A stretch of 64,000 nt of DNA from positions 26,545,503 through 26,609,502 of the forward strand of contig NC_134016.1 of the NCBI RefSeq assembly GCF_040712315.1, in the 5' to 3' direction. The first letter of the stretch is position 1, and each line of letters begins with the position of its first letter. Below the pieces are notes generated by a model. That model was not told the DNA's origin. It was given only the letters and a program-made list of their open reading frames with translations, and did not search any database. Below are positions 23,221 through 33,318 of this stretch, one piece after another. The stretch comes from Castanea sativa (Eukaryota > Streptophyta > Magnoliopsida > Fagales > Fagaceae). Both the position numbers and the translations under genes were made by a program.

Positions 23221-23784
23221 ACGAAAATCGCATGTTTTGCACAAATAGGGTTAAATCCATGATAGTTTTTCAAAAACTTTTTAGTTTTCCCTCGCATCTC
23301 GTGCACACACATTGTTTTGTCCGCCTCTCCCTCTTCCAAAACCTCCATTCTCACTCACAAAACCCCCATTTTCTTCATCAATCTTCAAGAAAATGTATGG
23401 GTTTCCTCTTTTTTCAAAAGTATTTCATGTTTGTAGCCCTAGATTTCTTGGATTTGTGTTTATATTGAGATTTGAAAATATGATGATTGAGTATAATTTT
23501 GTTGATGTTTTGTTGAGTTTGATTTATAGGTTTTCTTGATTCTAATAGTATAATGCCTATTCTACATGTTTTACATGTTTGTTCCTCATTTTTGTGCATT
23601 GTACCATATTTGTGTTGTGTTGTGCATAACATGTTAATGATAAAATGTCTCATAGATATTTTTGTATCTCTTTGGATTCCATGGAATACAAAGTTATAGG
23701 GATAATCATGTTTCTTTGATATTGAAACATTGTATGATTATGTGTTTTTACACTTTGTCCTATTTTGCACACTTTTTGCATCTG

Positions 23785-23787
<3 letters not shown>

Positions 23788-23820
<33 letters not shown>
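23788..23820. repeat. (AC)n microsatellite inside element B
   Basis: An uninterrupted AC run in the spacer upstream of the second ORF. Confidence 0.9.
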
Positions 23821-23822
<2 letters not shown>

Positions 23823-24027
23823 TGACATGTTTGAGTGCTTAATGCCATGGTTCTACCATGCATTGATGATTTATGTCTTCACATGTCAATTTGTTTTTGA
23901 ATTACTCTTAAATTTCAATTTTTAGGGGTTTAATTCAAAATTTCTGCTTAAGGACTAACCTATTGGTAATCAAGTTTGCTGTCCTCTGTGTTTCATCTTG
24001 CTCTTTGATATTACATGATATAGCTTG

Positions 24028-25109
24028 ATGATGTCTCCCTTCAAGAAATCAATTGTGAAAGGTGGCAGTAGCAAGGGAAAAGAACCGGTGATTGATCTTG
24101 ATAACCTCACCCCAAAGTCAAAGAAGACTCGGTCATCGACAGGATTCTATGAGACAAATTCAGATCCTATGCCGCATCTCAAGCATACGAAAACTACTTC
24201 ATGGATGCCCCCTTGTTAGTTGAAAGGGTGGTTGAGCAAACCTATCTTCTTGATACGAACATTCCGAAATGGTTCGCCACCAGGGATTGGAATTTTCTTC
24301 TATCCAACTTTAACGACACGTACAAAGAAATGGTTAAGGAATTTTATGCAAATTCCATTTATGATGGGGATGAGCTAAAATGTTGGGGAGGAAAGGATTT
24401 CACAATTACGCCTTCTTATCTTGTCATCATCTTGAACATCAAACGACCAGTGTCCCGAAAACTACCAGTATATGATGACTTGAATCCGGAGGCGGACTTG
24501 CTTCAGGAAACTTTCGGAGAAAACTTGGAGTTCTCTCCCAATGGGAAATCAGTCGGTTTTTCTTTACTATCTCCCAAGTTGAAGGTGCTCACAACAATCA
24601 TGTTCCACAACCTCTATCCTCTCTCGACCACCAGGTACATAAATCTTGGTCGGGCTTTATTCCTTCATGACCTGATCACTGATGAAGAAATCGATATTTG
24701 CTCTCATATCTTTCACATTTTGAGCAAAACTGCTGAGAGAACTGCCTCAAGGAACTGCCTTCCTTTTTATTGCCTTATTTCAAAAATCTTGAAGCTCAAA
24801 GGTGTTCATCCATTAGCAATTGAGCACCCTTATCCTAAGCAAAGTCCAATCAACATTTGAATTCTCAATGCTAGCATTGGTCACAGTCGAAAGGGAGTCA
24901 AGCAAGAGAGTCCTACTCCTCATGATGGATCACGCTCTATCTCCATTCCCTATGATGAGAAGCTAGACACTATTATGGCCTCAGTCCAAGACATCAGCAC
25001 TAAGTTGTCCGGACTTACATCTATCGTGCACTTCTAGCACACACGTTTTGACACAAAGTTTACATCGCTCCAAACTCAATTGGACCAAATCCAAAGAAAA
25101 CTAGAGTAA
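24028..25109 (+). pseudogene. Element B second ORF, 'putative plant transposon protein' type
   Basis: It starts at ATG 24028 (a second ATG follows at once) with a basic Lys/Ser N-terminus (MMSPFKKSIVKGGSSKGKEP). A frame change near 24170 leads into the main domain. There, DWNFLLSNFNDTYKEMVKEF and YANSIYDGDELKCWGGKDFT match the layout of the plant 'putative plant transposon protein' domain: Trp, then a FYAN-type motif, then a short strand ending in a conserved Gly. An open 219-codon stretch ends at TGA 24858-24860. The same frame continues past it, with TAG at 25035-25037, through a coiled coil (LDTIMASVQDISTKL and FTSLQTQLDQIQRKLE) to TAA at 25107. The architecture equals that of the second ORF in element A. 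Function is unknown; it is neither pol nor gag. Confidence 0.75.
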
Positions 25110-25802
25110 GATTAGGACTAGCTATGCCATGACAAAAAGGGGGAGATGGTTCATGATAGGGGGAGAATGAGAGCTAGATCAAAGGGGGAGCATTTGAGAT
25201 GAAGAGCAAGAGTAGCAAGAAAAGCCTATGCTTAATATTTTATTTTATGTCTTTTATAGTCTATGTTCATGTTTCATGGTTTATGTTGTGCACTTGACTA
25301 TGCTTAAATATATACCTTTACTTTGTAGGTTATTAGTACTTTTAGATTATGTATGCATTATCTTAAATACTCTACTCTTGTGCCCTTGTTGGATCGTGTA
25401 TCCTTGATGCAACTACCTTAGTATTTTTGTATCGGTTGAGTGTTGGACATGCAAATGATACTTTGCATTGAGCTTATTAGCTTGCATGTCTGGATGTTCA
25501 TTCCTTGTGTGAATGATCATTGTGATCACTAATTATAGTGATTGTTCTTGTTTGGTCAAGCCATGCTTTATTGTTATGTTCTTTGTTGCTTGATCACATT
25601 GTGCTTGCTCCATATACATCACAAGGTTTCTGCTTACAATGATCTTATTGTGTTATTGTTTTCAGGTAACTTGTCTGTATGGTTCAAGAGCTTCACGAAT
25701 CTAGAGTTAGGTGTGAGTGAGTTTTGGCAACTGTTCCCAACTCCCATTTTAAGTCTAGAGTCTGTTTTAGGGTTTTGTCACGGAATAGCCAAAGGGAGAG
25801 AT
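25110..25802 (+). other. Element B 3' untranslated region with purine tracts
   Basis: Several GGGGGAG runs lie at 25138-25195, and the final polypurine tract AAAGGGAGAGA (25791-25801) abuts the 3' LTR. Multiple tracts of this kind are a reported Sirevirus trait. Nothing else is coded here that I recognise. Confidence 0.65.
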
Positions 25803-26860
25803 TGTAAGGTTGAATTTATTCAATCATGTGTTGGCTTTATTCCTTGCCAAATTTGTTTGTAATTTAAAAATTAGATACCGTGTATTTAGGTGGGAATTAT
25901 ATAAGGGTTGTGTGTGGGAGAGTGTGAAGAAAACTAAAGATGTGTGCATTCAAAGGAGTCCACGACTGGGTCTCACAACTAACTCGTGACTGGCAATTCG
26001 CCAAAGTGGCACATGTGTGAAGCATGCAGGGAGCTGAAGGGTCACAACAGCTAGAGCACTACAAGACAAAAAAGTACAGTTTGGCCTGGAAGTTATCTCG
26101 TGACTCGTTCCAGTAGCGAGGCCAAGTCGCCAAAATGCCATGTTTTGATGAAACCTAACTTTTCACATTCCTCATGTACCCTACTATCCACGAAATGTAG
26201 AGAGCTTCCAGAGAGAATATTGAGAGAGAAACCCTAGAGAAAACCAAAATTGACTCATCCACATTCTTAGATATTTGATTCTCTAAATTCCTCTACTCTT
26301 ACCGTCTCCATTAACATATCCTTGAGAGGTACATTTGCCAAATTCTTATCTCATCATACCCATATCTGTGAGGAAGTATCTTGGTGCTTGGGAAGCAATT
26401 CGAAGATGACCAATTCACTTGGTTGATGTAATAGATTTATTGTGGGATCCGGGAGCTACAGAAGACACGGTTAGGCTTAACCTTGTTGGAGCAAGAAGCT
26501 TGGAGGGCTTAGGTGCATTAGGTAGATTAGGCTTGGAGGGTTTATTGCTATTCGTGTATACCAACTTTATTCTTCAGTGAATCATTTGACCACTTAAAGG
26601 GCGGCGGAGAGATTTTTTGTCAAGTTCTTCGGTTCCCTCTTTGATAATACGTGCCGGTGTTATCTTTGTGTTTGCATCTCTCTAACCCTTACTCTCTACC
26701 TTTAATTGCTACTATGTTGTGATTAATTATGGTGTAAAGTTGTTTGTTTGTTTGGGTTTTTGCTTGTACCTATTATTCCGCACATATATTGTTTGGGTAT
26801 AAGCTTGTGTTAGTTTAAATTGAAATTGGGGGTCTAAACATTCATTAGTGTTTACATTCA
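25803..26860 (+). repeat. 3' LTR of element B, TATA box deleted
   Basis: It starts TGTAAGG and ends TCA. Around 26181-26192 it reads CTACTATCCACG where the 5' LTR has CTACTATAAATACTTTTATA followed by CCCACG, so the TATA box is gone from this copy. A further short deletion removes part of the last 30 bases. Confidence 0.9.
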
Positions 26861-26865
26861 ACTGA

Positions 26866-29220
26866 TATGACTTGTTTTGATTAGAGCAAAATCACTTTCG
26901 CCTAAACCTAGCACTAAAATATACTATCAAGAATACTACAAATGAATTGTTCTTGTTTAAATTCTTGAATTCTCAAGATTTTGATCAAGTCTTCGACACT
27001 ACAATGTGGCATGTCATTAGCAAATTAAGGCTTGATTTGGAGAAGATGGATGCACCCGTATGTAACCTAATTTCCCCTGCCTTATCTAAGTGCCAATCAA
27101 GTAATGCTAGACACAATACTGTTCACTACAGTTTATATCATTTGCTATGATAAGAAAAAAATCACTATTATTTGGACAGTTGGACTCATAACAAACCGTG
27201 TCAACATTTTTTTAAGGTGAAAAATGTTGTCCCTAAACTTATTGGAACCAATTTTTGTGAATTTCTCGTCATATGGTGGTCGAATGTTGGGAGCTGAAGT
27301 CTTTGAGCTACATACGCAGTGATAGCCTATAGGTAAGCCCCTCAACTTTGATGCAGAAATTGAGAAGCAATTAAGAGGGGATATGCCAGGATCTAAGTGG
27401 AGGTGGATCAAAGCTCAAAGTTTTAAAATGGTGAATGTGCCTTGTTAAAGTGGTGAATGTGATTCCTAAAGGTAAGGATGGCGTTCAGAGGTAGGGAGTA
27501 CATTAGAAGGGTACTTAACGAGTAGTCAAGATTTATAGTTGGAAAGACATTATAAAATTTTGAAGATGGGAATAAAATTTTAGTAGTTTTGAAAGGGAGA
27601 GAATTTCAAACTTCTATGTTAATAGTCCTTAAAGAGTGAAGGATCATAATAGTTGTTTGGAAAATGTGTCGAATTCTCCTTCTGAATGAGTGGAATGAAG
27701 AAGATGATGTGGATTTGGAGACTGTTGTTGATGAGGATCAAGTATAGGAAATGGTTACTCAGCAACAGGTGGTGTCTTTAATCTGTGATGTGCAACATGA
27801 GATTTCTAATGCGGAAGATAGTCACTTTGATATAATTTACTGATGCTACTGTGGTTAATGGAAATAAACTCATAATGAAGAACAAGAAAGGGTGATCAGG
27901 TCGTAGCTGCTGTTAGCAGTGGGGGGTTGAGGGATAAATCTTTTCAATCTCCTGTCAGTGCAAAATTCTCATATGCGTCCAATGAGATCGGTGCAAGAGA
28001 TTCCATCTCCCTATCAATGTAGCTTTTCATGTAGAATCTAAGGGGCTTAAATGACTTGTTGAAGCATAAGTTGGGATCCATATGTGTCGCATGAAACAGG
28101 TGTAAGAGATACCTTCTCCCTATTAGTGTAATTTCTCGTGTAGAATCTGATGGGCTTAAGTGACCTATTGTGGCATAAGGAGGTTTAACTTATTGAAAGG
28201 AAATTTTATTTTTCATTGATTATGCTATATAAACTATAGACTGTGTTGAAGGTGTTTAATATTAACAAAGTAAAAGAGTTTGTGTTTCCTGGATGGTGTT
28301 TTAAGGAAAACTATATTCACCATAAGCTTGGCAGGATTTGCCTTTGTTAGAAGGGTAATCGTTTTAGAGCAAATGTGTTGTTTAAATCAGCAAAGCTTAT
28401 TAACTATTATATTTGCTATGGGGTTGGTAAAGTTGAATTTTATTTGTCTATGGTGTATTTTGCTAATGTTAGGGTGTTGGGAAAGAAGTTATGGACTGAT
28501 TTGGTTGATTTGAAAGTCAAGTTTCTGTAGGTGAACCTTGACTGGTAAGTGGTAACAGTGGATTTTAAATATGCCATTCATGTTAGTGAGATGTTTGGTG
28601 GAGAAGGTCATGATAGTTTAAAGAGTGTTCGTACAATGGTGAGTTGCTTGAAAATCCTCACATGGATTGGTTTTTCTCATGGTGTAATAGAAGGGTGGAA
28701 AAGCAATTTCCTGCAAGGAAATTGAATAGAGTTTTATTTAATGTAAGCAATTAGCTTAGTGATTTTAGTTGTGCGACTATGGAGTTTATGCCTCGGGGTA
28801 TATCTTACCACATGCCTACGAATATTGCACTGTTCAGTATTCACTAATACGTTGACCAGTCCTAAGCCTTCACCTTTTTTTCTTTTTCTTTTTCCTTTCT
28901 TTTTTGGGGGGATCGATCAACTCAGGTTTATGGAATTTGTGCAAGCTGTTTGTAAGAGAGAGTTTCAGCTCTACCTATAAGTTTTATAAGAAGCTGAAAT
29001 TCCTCATGGTTGGGCTTAAGAAATTTAACCGAGCTCGGTTTAGGAATTATGCTTTCGAGGTTCAAAAGGCTGGGTTGGTCTAGGGTTTTCACTATTTCAT
29101 TCATGTTTCTTTCTGAAATTCTGAGGAATCTATTTCTAAATGCTAAGAAAGATGGAATAATTTGGTTACCCTTTATAACACCTTGCCTTTTGATAAGATT
29201 TTTAAGGGTAGAGTTATAAA
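26866..29220 (+). mobile_element. L1-type LINE remnant, right part (ORF1 end and ORF2 start)
   Basis: After element B, a DUF4283-like ORF1 segment (26940-27140, MWHVISKLRLDLEKMDAP) continues in broken frames to about 27420 (a segment ending ICVEVD-like). ORF2 sequence starts near 28020 with a decayed 'SWNLRGLN' motif (NLRGLNDLLKHKLGS). It goes on through PGWCF-like and LFKSAKLINYYICYGVGKVE sequence (about 28290-28440), FGGEGHD (28590), the 'LDRVLFN'-like part (28720) and the linker to about 29220. Many stops and frameshifts make it dead. No reverse-transcriptase core is visible, so it is truncated. Confidence 0.65.
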
Positions 29221-29429
29221 GAACCAAGCCAAATTGATATAGTATTGGCAACATAAACTTTCTTTGAATAGAGAGATCATCAAAAGTTAACACGCAAGAA
29301 GTTTAGGAAGTAGCAAAGTTCAAGTAGAGATCACTAATGTCGACGACAAAATCATGTGAAATTAGGTGACCTGAAGAGTCATGAGGATTAAAATTCATTG
29401 CCCTACAACGATGACTTACCTCTCTTTTC

Positions 29430-29900
29430 AAGCAAGCTCCTTCATTTAGGCTTTTAATTAGTAATTTTTGTTATTTATGGTAATTTTACCTCTTGTTATA
29501 ATTTTCAATTTAAAAGTCAAAATTGGTTCCCATTTGTTTTGGGTAGACAATAGGATTTGATTTTTTTTATTTTTTGGTAATTTTTCCTATTTTCTAGCCA
29601 AATTTCTTGCTTAACACGAATTAGGTTTTCTAGTTGTTCTAGGAGTGCTTTAGGATTTTCTAAGGGCCACCTTGACCTAGCAATCCTAGGAGTTCTTTTT
29701 CTATTCAAGTACATTTTAGCCTCCAAGGTAATGTAGTTTTCTCATTAATAAAATTTCAAATATCTTTCTCCTTTACTTTATGGTGGATTCTAGAGTTTTC
29801 TTTGTGGATTTAAGGAACCCTCTTTGTAAATTCAAGATTTTTTATCTTGTGGAAAATGTGTTTTATTTCTTATGGTTTTCCACTTGCACAAGTTGATGTA
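29430..29900 (+). repeat. Degraded LTR-like sequence related to element D
   Basis: Order and wording follow the element D LTRs: TTTTAATTAGTAATTTTTGT, AAAGTCAAAATTGGTTCC, ATTAATAAAATTTCAAAT, GTGGATTCTAGAG and GTGGATTTAAGGAACCC. No clean ends or target duplication are visible. Confidence 0.45.
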
Positions 29901-31521
29901 TAATAGTAATTGCAACAAATTAGAAAATCTAGACCTAGTTAAGAAGTTATATTTTGTAGTTTACGAGAATTTTCTTGGATTAGAAGAATGAAAAAAGTTT
30001 GGGGAAAGCAAACCTGATTTAAGAATTTTGCTTGAGCTAAATTTATTTTCGCTCAAGTGAATAATTGGTTCGCATGAGCGAGTGATAGTTGCGGGATGAA
30101 TGAACTTTTCTACTTGATTTTAAACTGTTTGATGAAAAAACTTCACTCGAGCAAAAAAAGAAAATTCCTTGTGTATATCACTCAAGCAGGATATATTTTT
30201 TCAAGCAAAATTGTGACAAAAAGGTAGTTATCTGTAAAATTTTGCAAAAAAATAAGGAAAAGTGATTTTTTATGTTCTTTACAAGTAGTAATGATCATAA
30301 CAACATTTTAAAGGTTATGTCTCTTAACAAGTGATCTTTCAAATGTGCATTTTCAATGGTATCTTCATCGTTTATAAATAAACATTCAAATTCTTTTTCT
30401 TTTTTTTAATTTTCATCTTGCACACAATAAAGAGTAATTCATAGAATTCTCCAAATTTCGTTTTGTAGAATTTTAGATGATTTGCTATTTGTGTAATTTT
30501 AGATGAGTTTGCAAACTAGAAAACACAATCAAGAGGGGCAATATCATCTTAAAGAAAATGATATTTTTGTGCCTCTAAATCTACTTTGTGAGAAAAATGG
30601 TTTTGCCTCGTGTTTGGGTGGTTATCTTTGAGCCAAAATAAAAGTGGGACCCTTAAGTCCTTTTAGGTGAGCCCAAGTTGGGTTGGTTTCACCTCCACAT
30701 GGAGAATAATGCCATGGGGTTACTAGTTACTACTCAAAATCATTAAGGAGTTAAGAAGAAATTAACTCCTAAAATATCTTTTTAAACAAGGGTGAAGGTA
30801 TTAAAATAGCATGAATACAAGTAGAAAAGGAAAGAGACATTTTGTGGTTTTATAAACAAGTGTGTTGATCAATGGAACACTCCACCTTAGCGGAAGGGGA
30901 AGCATCTACCCAAGCGTGTCTCCACCACATACACACACGTGCTTACACCTACACGTGAGAGCATTAGTCTAAACCTCAAAACTTTAGAATATCAAGTATC
31001 CTTTGGCATGATAAAAGGCTTAGATCATTGTTCTTAACCCCAAATTTTTACAACAAAACTCATAAGATCATTGTCATTGTCAGTCTCTATTACAAGTAAA
31101 CCAACATCTTTTTCACTAACTCTATGCAAAACAAAGTTTGCATATGAGAGGACGAGAGTTGAAGGAATGTGTTGCTGTCACCCAAGAATGCCACCAAAAT
31201 TATGGACACTTAGGGGGTGTATGGTTTGAAGCATCACTCAATCTCAGTTCTTATAACTCAAAACTCTAACTCATATCTCATATCTTATTCTCTATATTTA
31301 TCTTTAACTCACTCCCAGTTTGTTTGGCTTCAATTTTCAGTTTGCAAAACTCAATTTTATCTCAAAATGGTGGAGCCCACACATCTGATTGGGTCAAAAC
31401 GATCCTCCCTCCTTACCTGTGTGAACATGCACTCTCCAATTAGGAGTGAGCCTCTAGGAGCCGAAGAGGCCAAACCCAAGACCCAAATAATAAATAAATA
31501 AAAAAACCCTGCCACCCCTGC
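29901..31521. other. Non-coding, probable retrotransposon debris
   Basis: A cluster of GCTCAAG, GAGCGAG and CTCGAGCAA words lies at 30030-30210, like the motif clusters in elements A and B. At about 31208 a GGGGTGTATGGTTTG start resembles a MITE end, but I could not find its partner. No gene is visible. Confidence 0.4.
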
Positions 31522-32589
31522 TGATGTAGAACACAATAAACTATTTAATTATTGTAATTTATTAATTTTGACATTTAATTTGTAATTTTTGTTATTTTAG
31601 GTTTAAGGTTATTATTTCCTTGTTTTTAGGTGCTTTTAATGCTTTTTAGGTCAAATTTGGTTCCTATTATAGTAAGGTATTAATTAGGAACATAGTTGTC
31701 AAAACGTGAATTGTATCATGAATTGATTTTTTATTTTTCCGTATTGTGTATCGTATCATGTATCATAAGATACACAATGCTATCATCACGTTTATCATTT
31801 TGCAAATTTAATTCTTCATTAAAATTTTCTTCATCGTCATTAACATTTACTATCTCCTCTTGTTCTTTTTATTTTAATAATTAAAAAAAAAATCTTCATA
31901 GAATTCTAGTTTCTTGGACTTATAACAATAATGAAAAAAACAAAAATGAAGTGTAAGTATGTAATGTGTAGTCCAAATTTTGTAGAAGAAAGAGAGGGAA
32001 AAAAATTATGAATATGTTATTTTATTAGGTTAAATTAAGTAACCTAATAATTTTGTATTTAAAACAAGTCTAAAAACTTGTTAGATTCAAATAAAAGTAC
32101 AAATTTTAACAAAAAATCTCATTTTAAAGCATTTGTCTACGTATCGTACGATACGTACGAATTTACAATACGATACGATTCATACAATACACATACTATA
32201 TCATACAATTAATGAACGCTTACAATGCGTTAATACGATACAAAACTTTTTACACATGATACAACACATATCGTACGATACGTATCGCGTATCGTACGAT
32301 ACTGACAACTGTAATTAGGATTTACTTTAGAATATATTTTCTTTTTGTCAAGTTTTACAGAGCTCTTAAATAAACCCTCAAGTATGTAAACATTTTTTTA
32401 AAACTATTATTCAATCAATAAAATTTAGATTTTTGTCTCTCTATTTTCTGGTGGATTTCAAACCTTTTCTCCTTACGGATTCAAGAAATCCTTGTGGATT
32501 CGAGGTTATTTTCAGAAGCAAACATGTTTTGTTTCTTGTTTTATAGAATAGACGTGTTCTACTTCTTGATGCTTTCACATCCCGCATCA
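31522..32589 (+). repeat. 5' LTR of element D (split by MITE)
   Basis: Without the MITE it is about 440 bp and aligns with the 3' LTR: TATTTAATTATT, GGTCAAATTTGGTTC, AAGTTTTACAGAGC, CAATCAATAAAATT and GTGGATTCGAGGTTATTTTC occur in the same order. Confidence 0.8.
31690..32311. mobile_element. MITE with 9-bp duplication and GTATCGTACGATAC palindromes
   Basis: It is flanked by TAATTAGGA (31681-31689 and 32312-32320), which occurs once in the intact 3' LTR. The ends share AGTTGTCA in inverted orientation. A 9-bp duplication suggests a Mutator-type transposase (8 bp, hAT-type, cannot be excluded). The right subterminal region is packed with ATCGTACGAT-type palindromes (32140-32300). No ORF is present. 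Confidence 0.82.
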
Positions 32590-32590
32590 G

Positions 32591-32604
32591 TTAACATCAG
32601 AGCC
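32591..32604 (+). other. Primer binding site of element D
   Basis: TTAACATCAGAGCC follows the LTR by one base. The usual tRNA-Met site is TGGTATCAGAGC; the ATCAGAGC core is kept. Confidence 0.6.
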
Positions 32605-32689
32605 TTGACTTATCCTAGTTTGGTGGCTAACATATGAGATGGTAGTAATTCCAATGAAAGAAAACTTAGCAAGTATTACGTGACATATA

Positions 32690-33318
32690 GCTAGCACTCA
32701 TAAATATCTTTGCTAGGATTCTCTCGTTGGAGCATGGAAACAATAGGGATAACTATTGTAAGAGAATTGCAAGTTTTAATGGTTATTTTTATAAAGTAAA
32801 ATTTCTTGATTGGTTACTTGATCGAGATGATTTATTTGACTAAGAGAATATTTGTGATGAGAGAAAAGTTAAACTTGCTTTGTATAAACTTAGAGAGTAT
32901 GTCTTATGTTGGTGGGAATGAATACAGACTGATAGAATCTGACAAGGTAAAGGCAAAATTTGTTCATGACCAAGGATGAAATAGATGTTTGCTATCAAAT
33001 TTTATTCTTTGGATTATGATGAACTTTTGTCGTATACAAATCAAGATTATTTTTGGCCAAGAAGTTCACGCTTGAATTATTTTGGAGAACCATATATTCC
33101 ACCATTACAAGAAGCATTGTGTGTTGAACAACACATTTTTCTTGAAGAAAATATAGAAATTTATGAGGAAGCTCATGAGGATCTTATTATAGAAGAAGAA
33201 CCTAAAATAAAGATTGTGGAGAAAATTAATGAAGTCCCTATTATAGAGAAAGATCTTGAGGTCAAGAGAGTTGTGAGAGATTGGGAAATTACCTCTCAAA
33301 AAAAAGAGATTTTTGGAG
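32690..33318 (+). pseudogene. gag: Element D gag remnant
   Basis: Broken frames read like a gypsy capsid region: FLDWLLDRDDLFD, ERKVKLALYKLREYVLCWWE, then KFYSLDYDELLSYTNQDYF (from 32985). The sequence continues with an acidic Glu-rich segment, open to 33353. The last part runs into the nested LTR at 33319. Stops before 32985 make the gag core non-functional. The Glu-rich part resumes after the nested LTR at about 35400. Confidence 0.65.

Larger units (their letters stand above)
21970..24027 (+). other. Element B spacer between gag and second ORF
   Basis: About 2 kb without coding match lies where pol would be expected. It holds the TCGCGAG/GGCGACT array (22955-23220) and an (AC)n microsatellite (23788-23820). 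Confidence 0.7.
18819..26860 (+). mobile_element. Element B: copia/Sirevirus-like retrotransposon without pol
   Basis: The 8042-bp element is flanked by ACTGA (18814-18818 and 26861-26865) and has two full LTRs beginning TGTAAGG and ending TCA. Inside are a tRNA-Met-type primer site, a gag with 664 of its 666 sense codons intact (two early stops), a spacer of about 2 kb, a second ORF (24028-25109), purine tracts and the 3' LTR. As in element A, no protease, integrase, reverse transcriptase or RNase H can be found, so it would have relied on enzymes from another element. It sits inside a LINE remnant. Confidence 0.9.
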
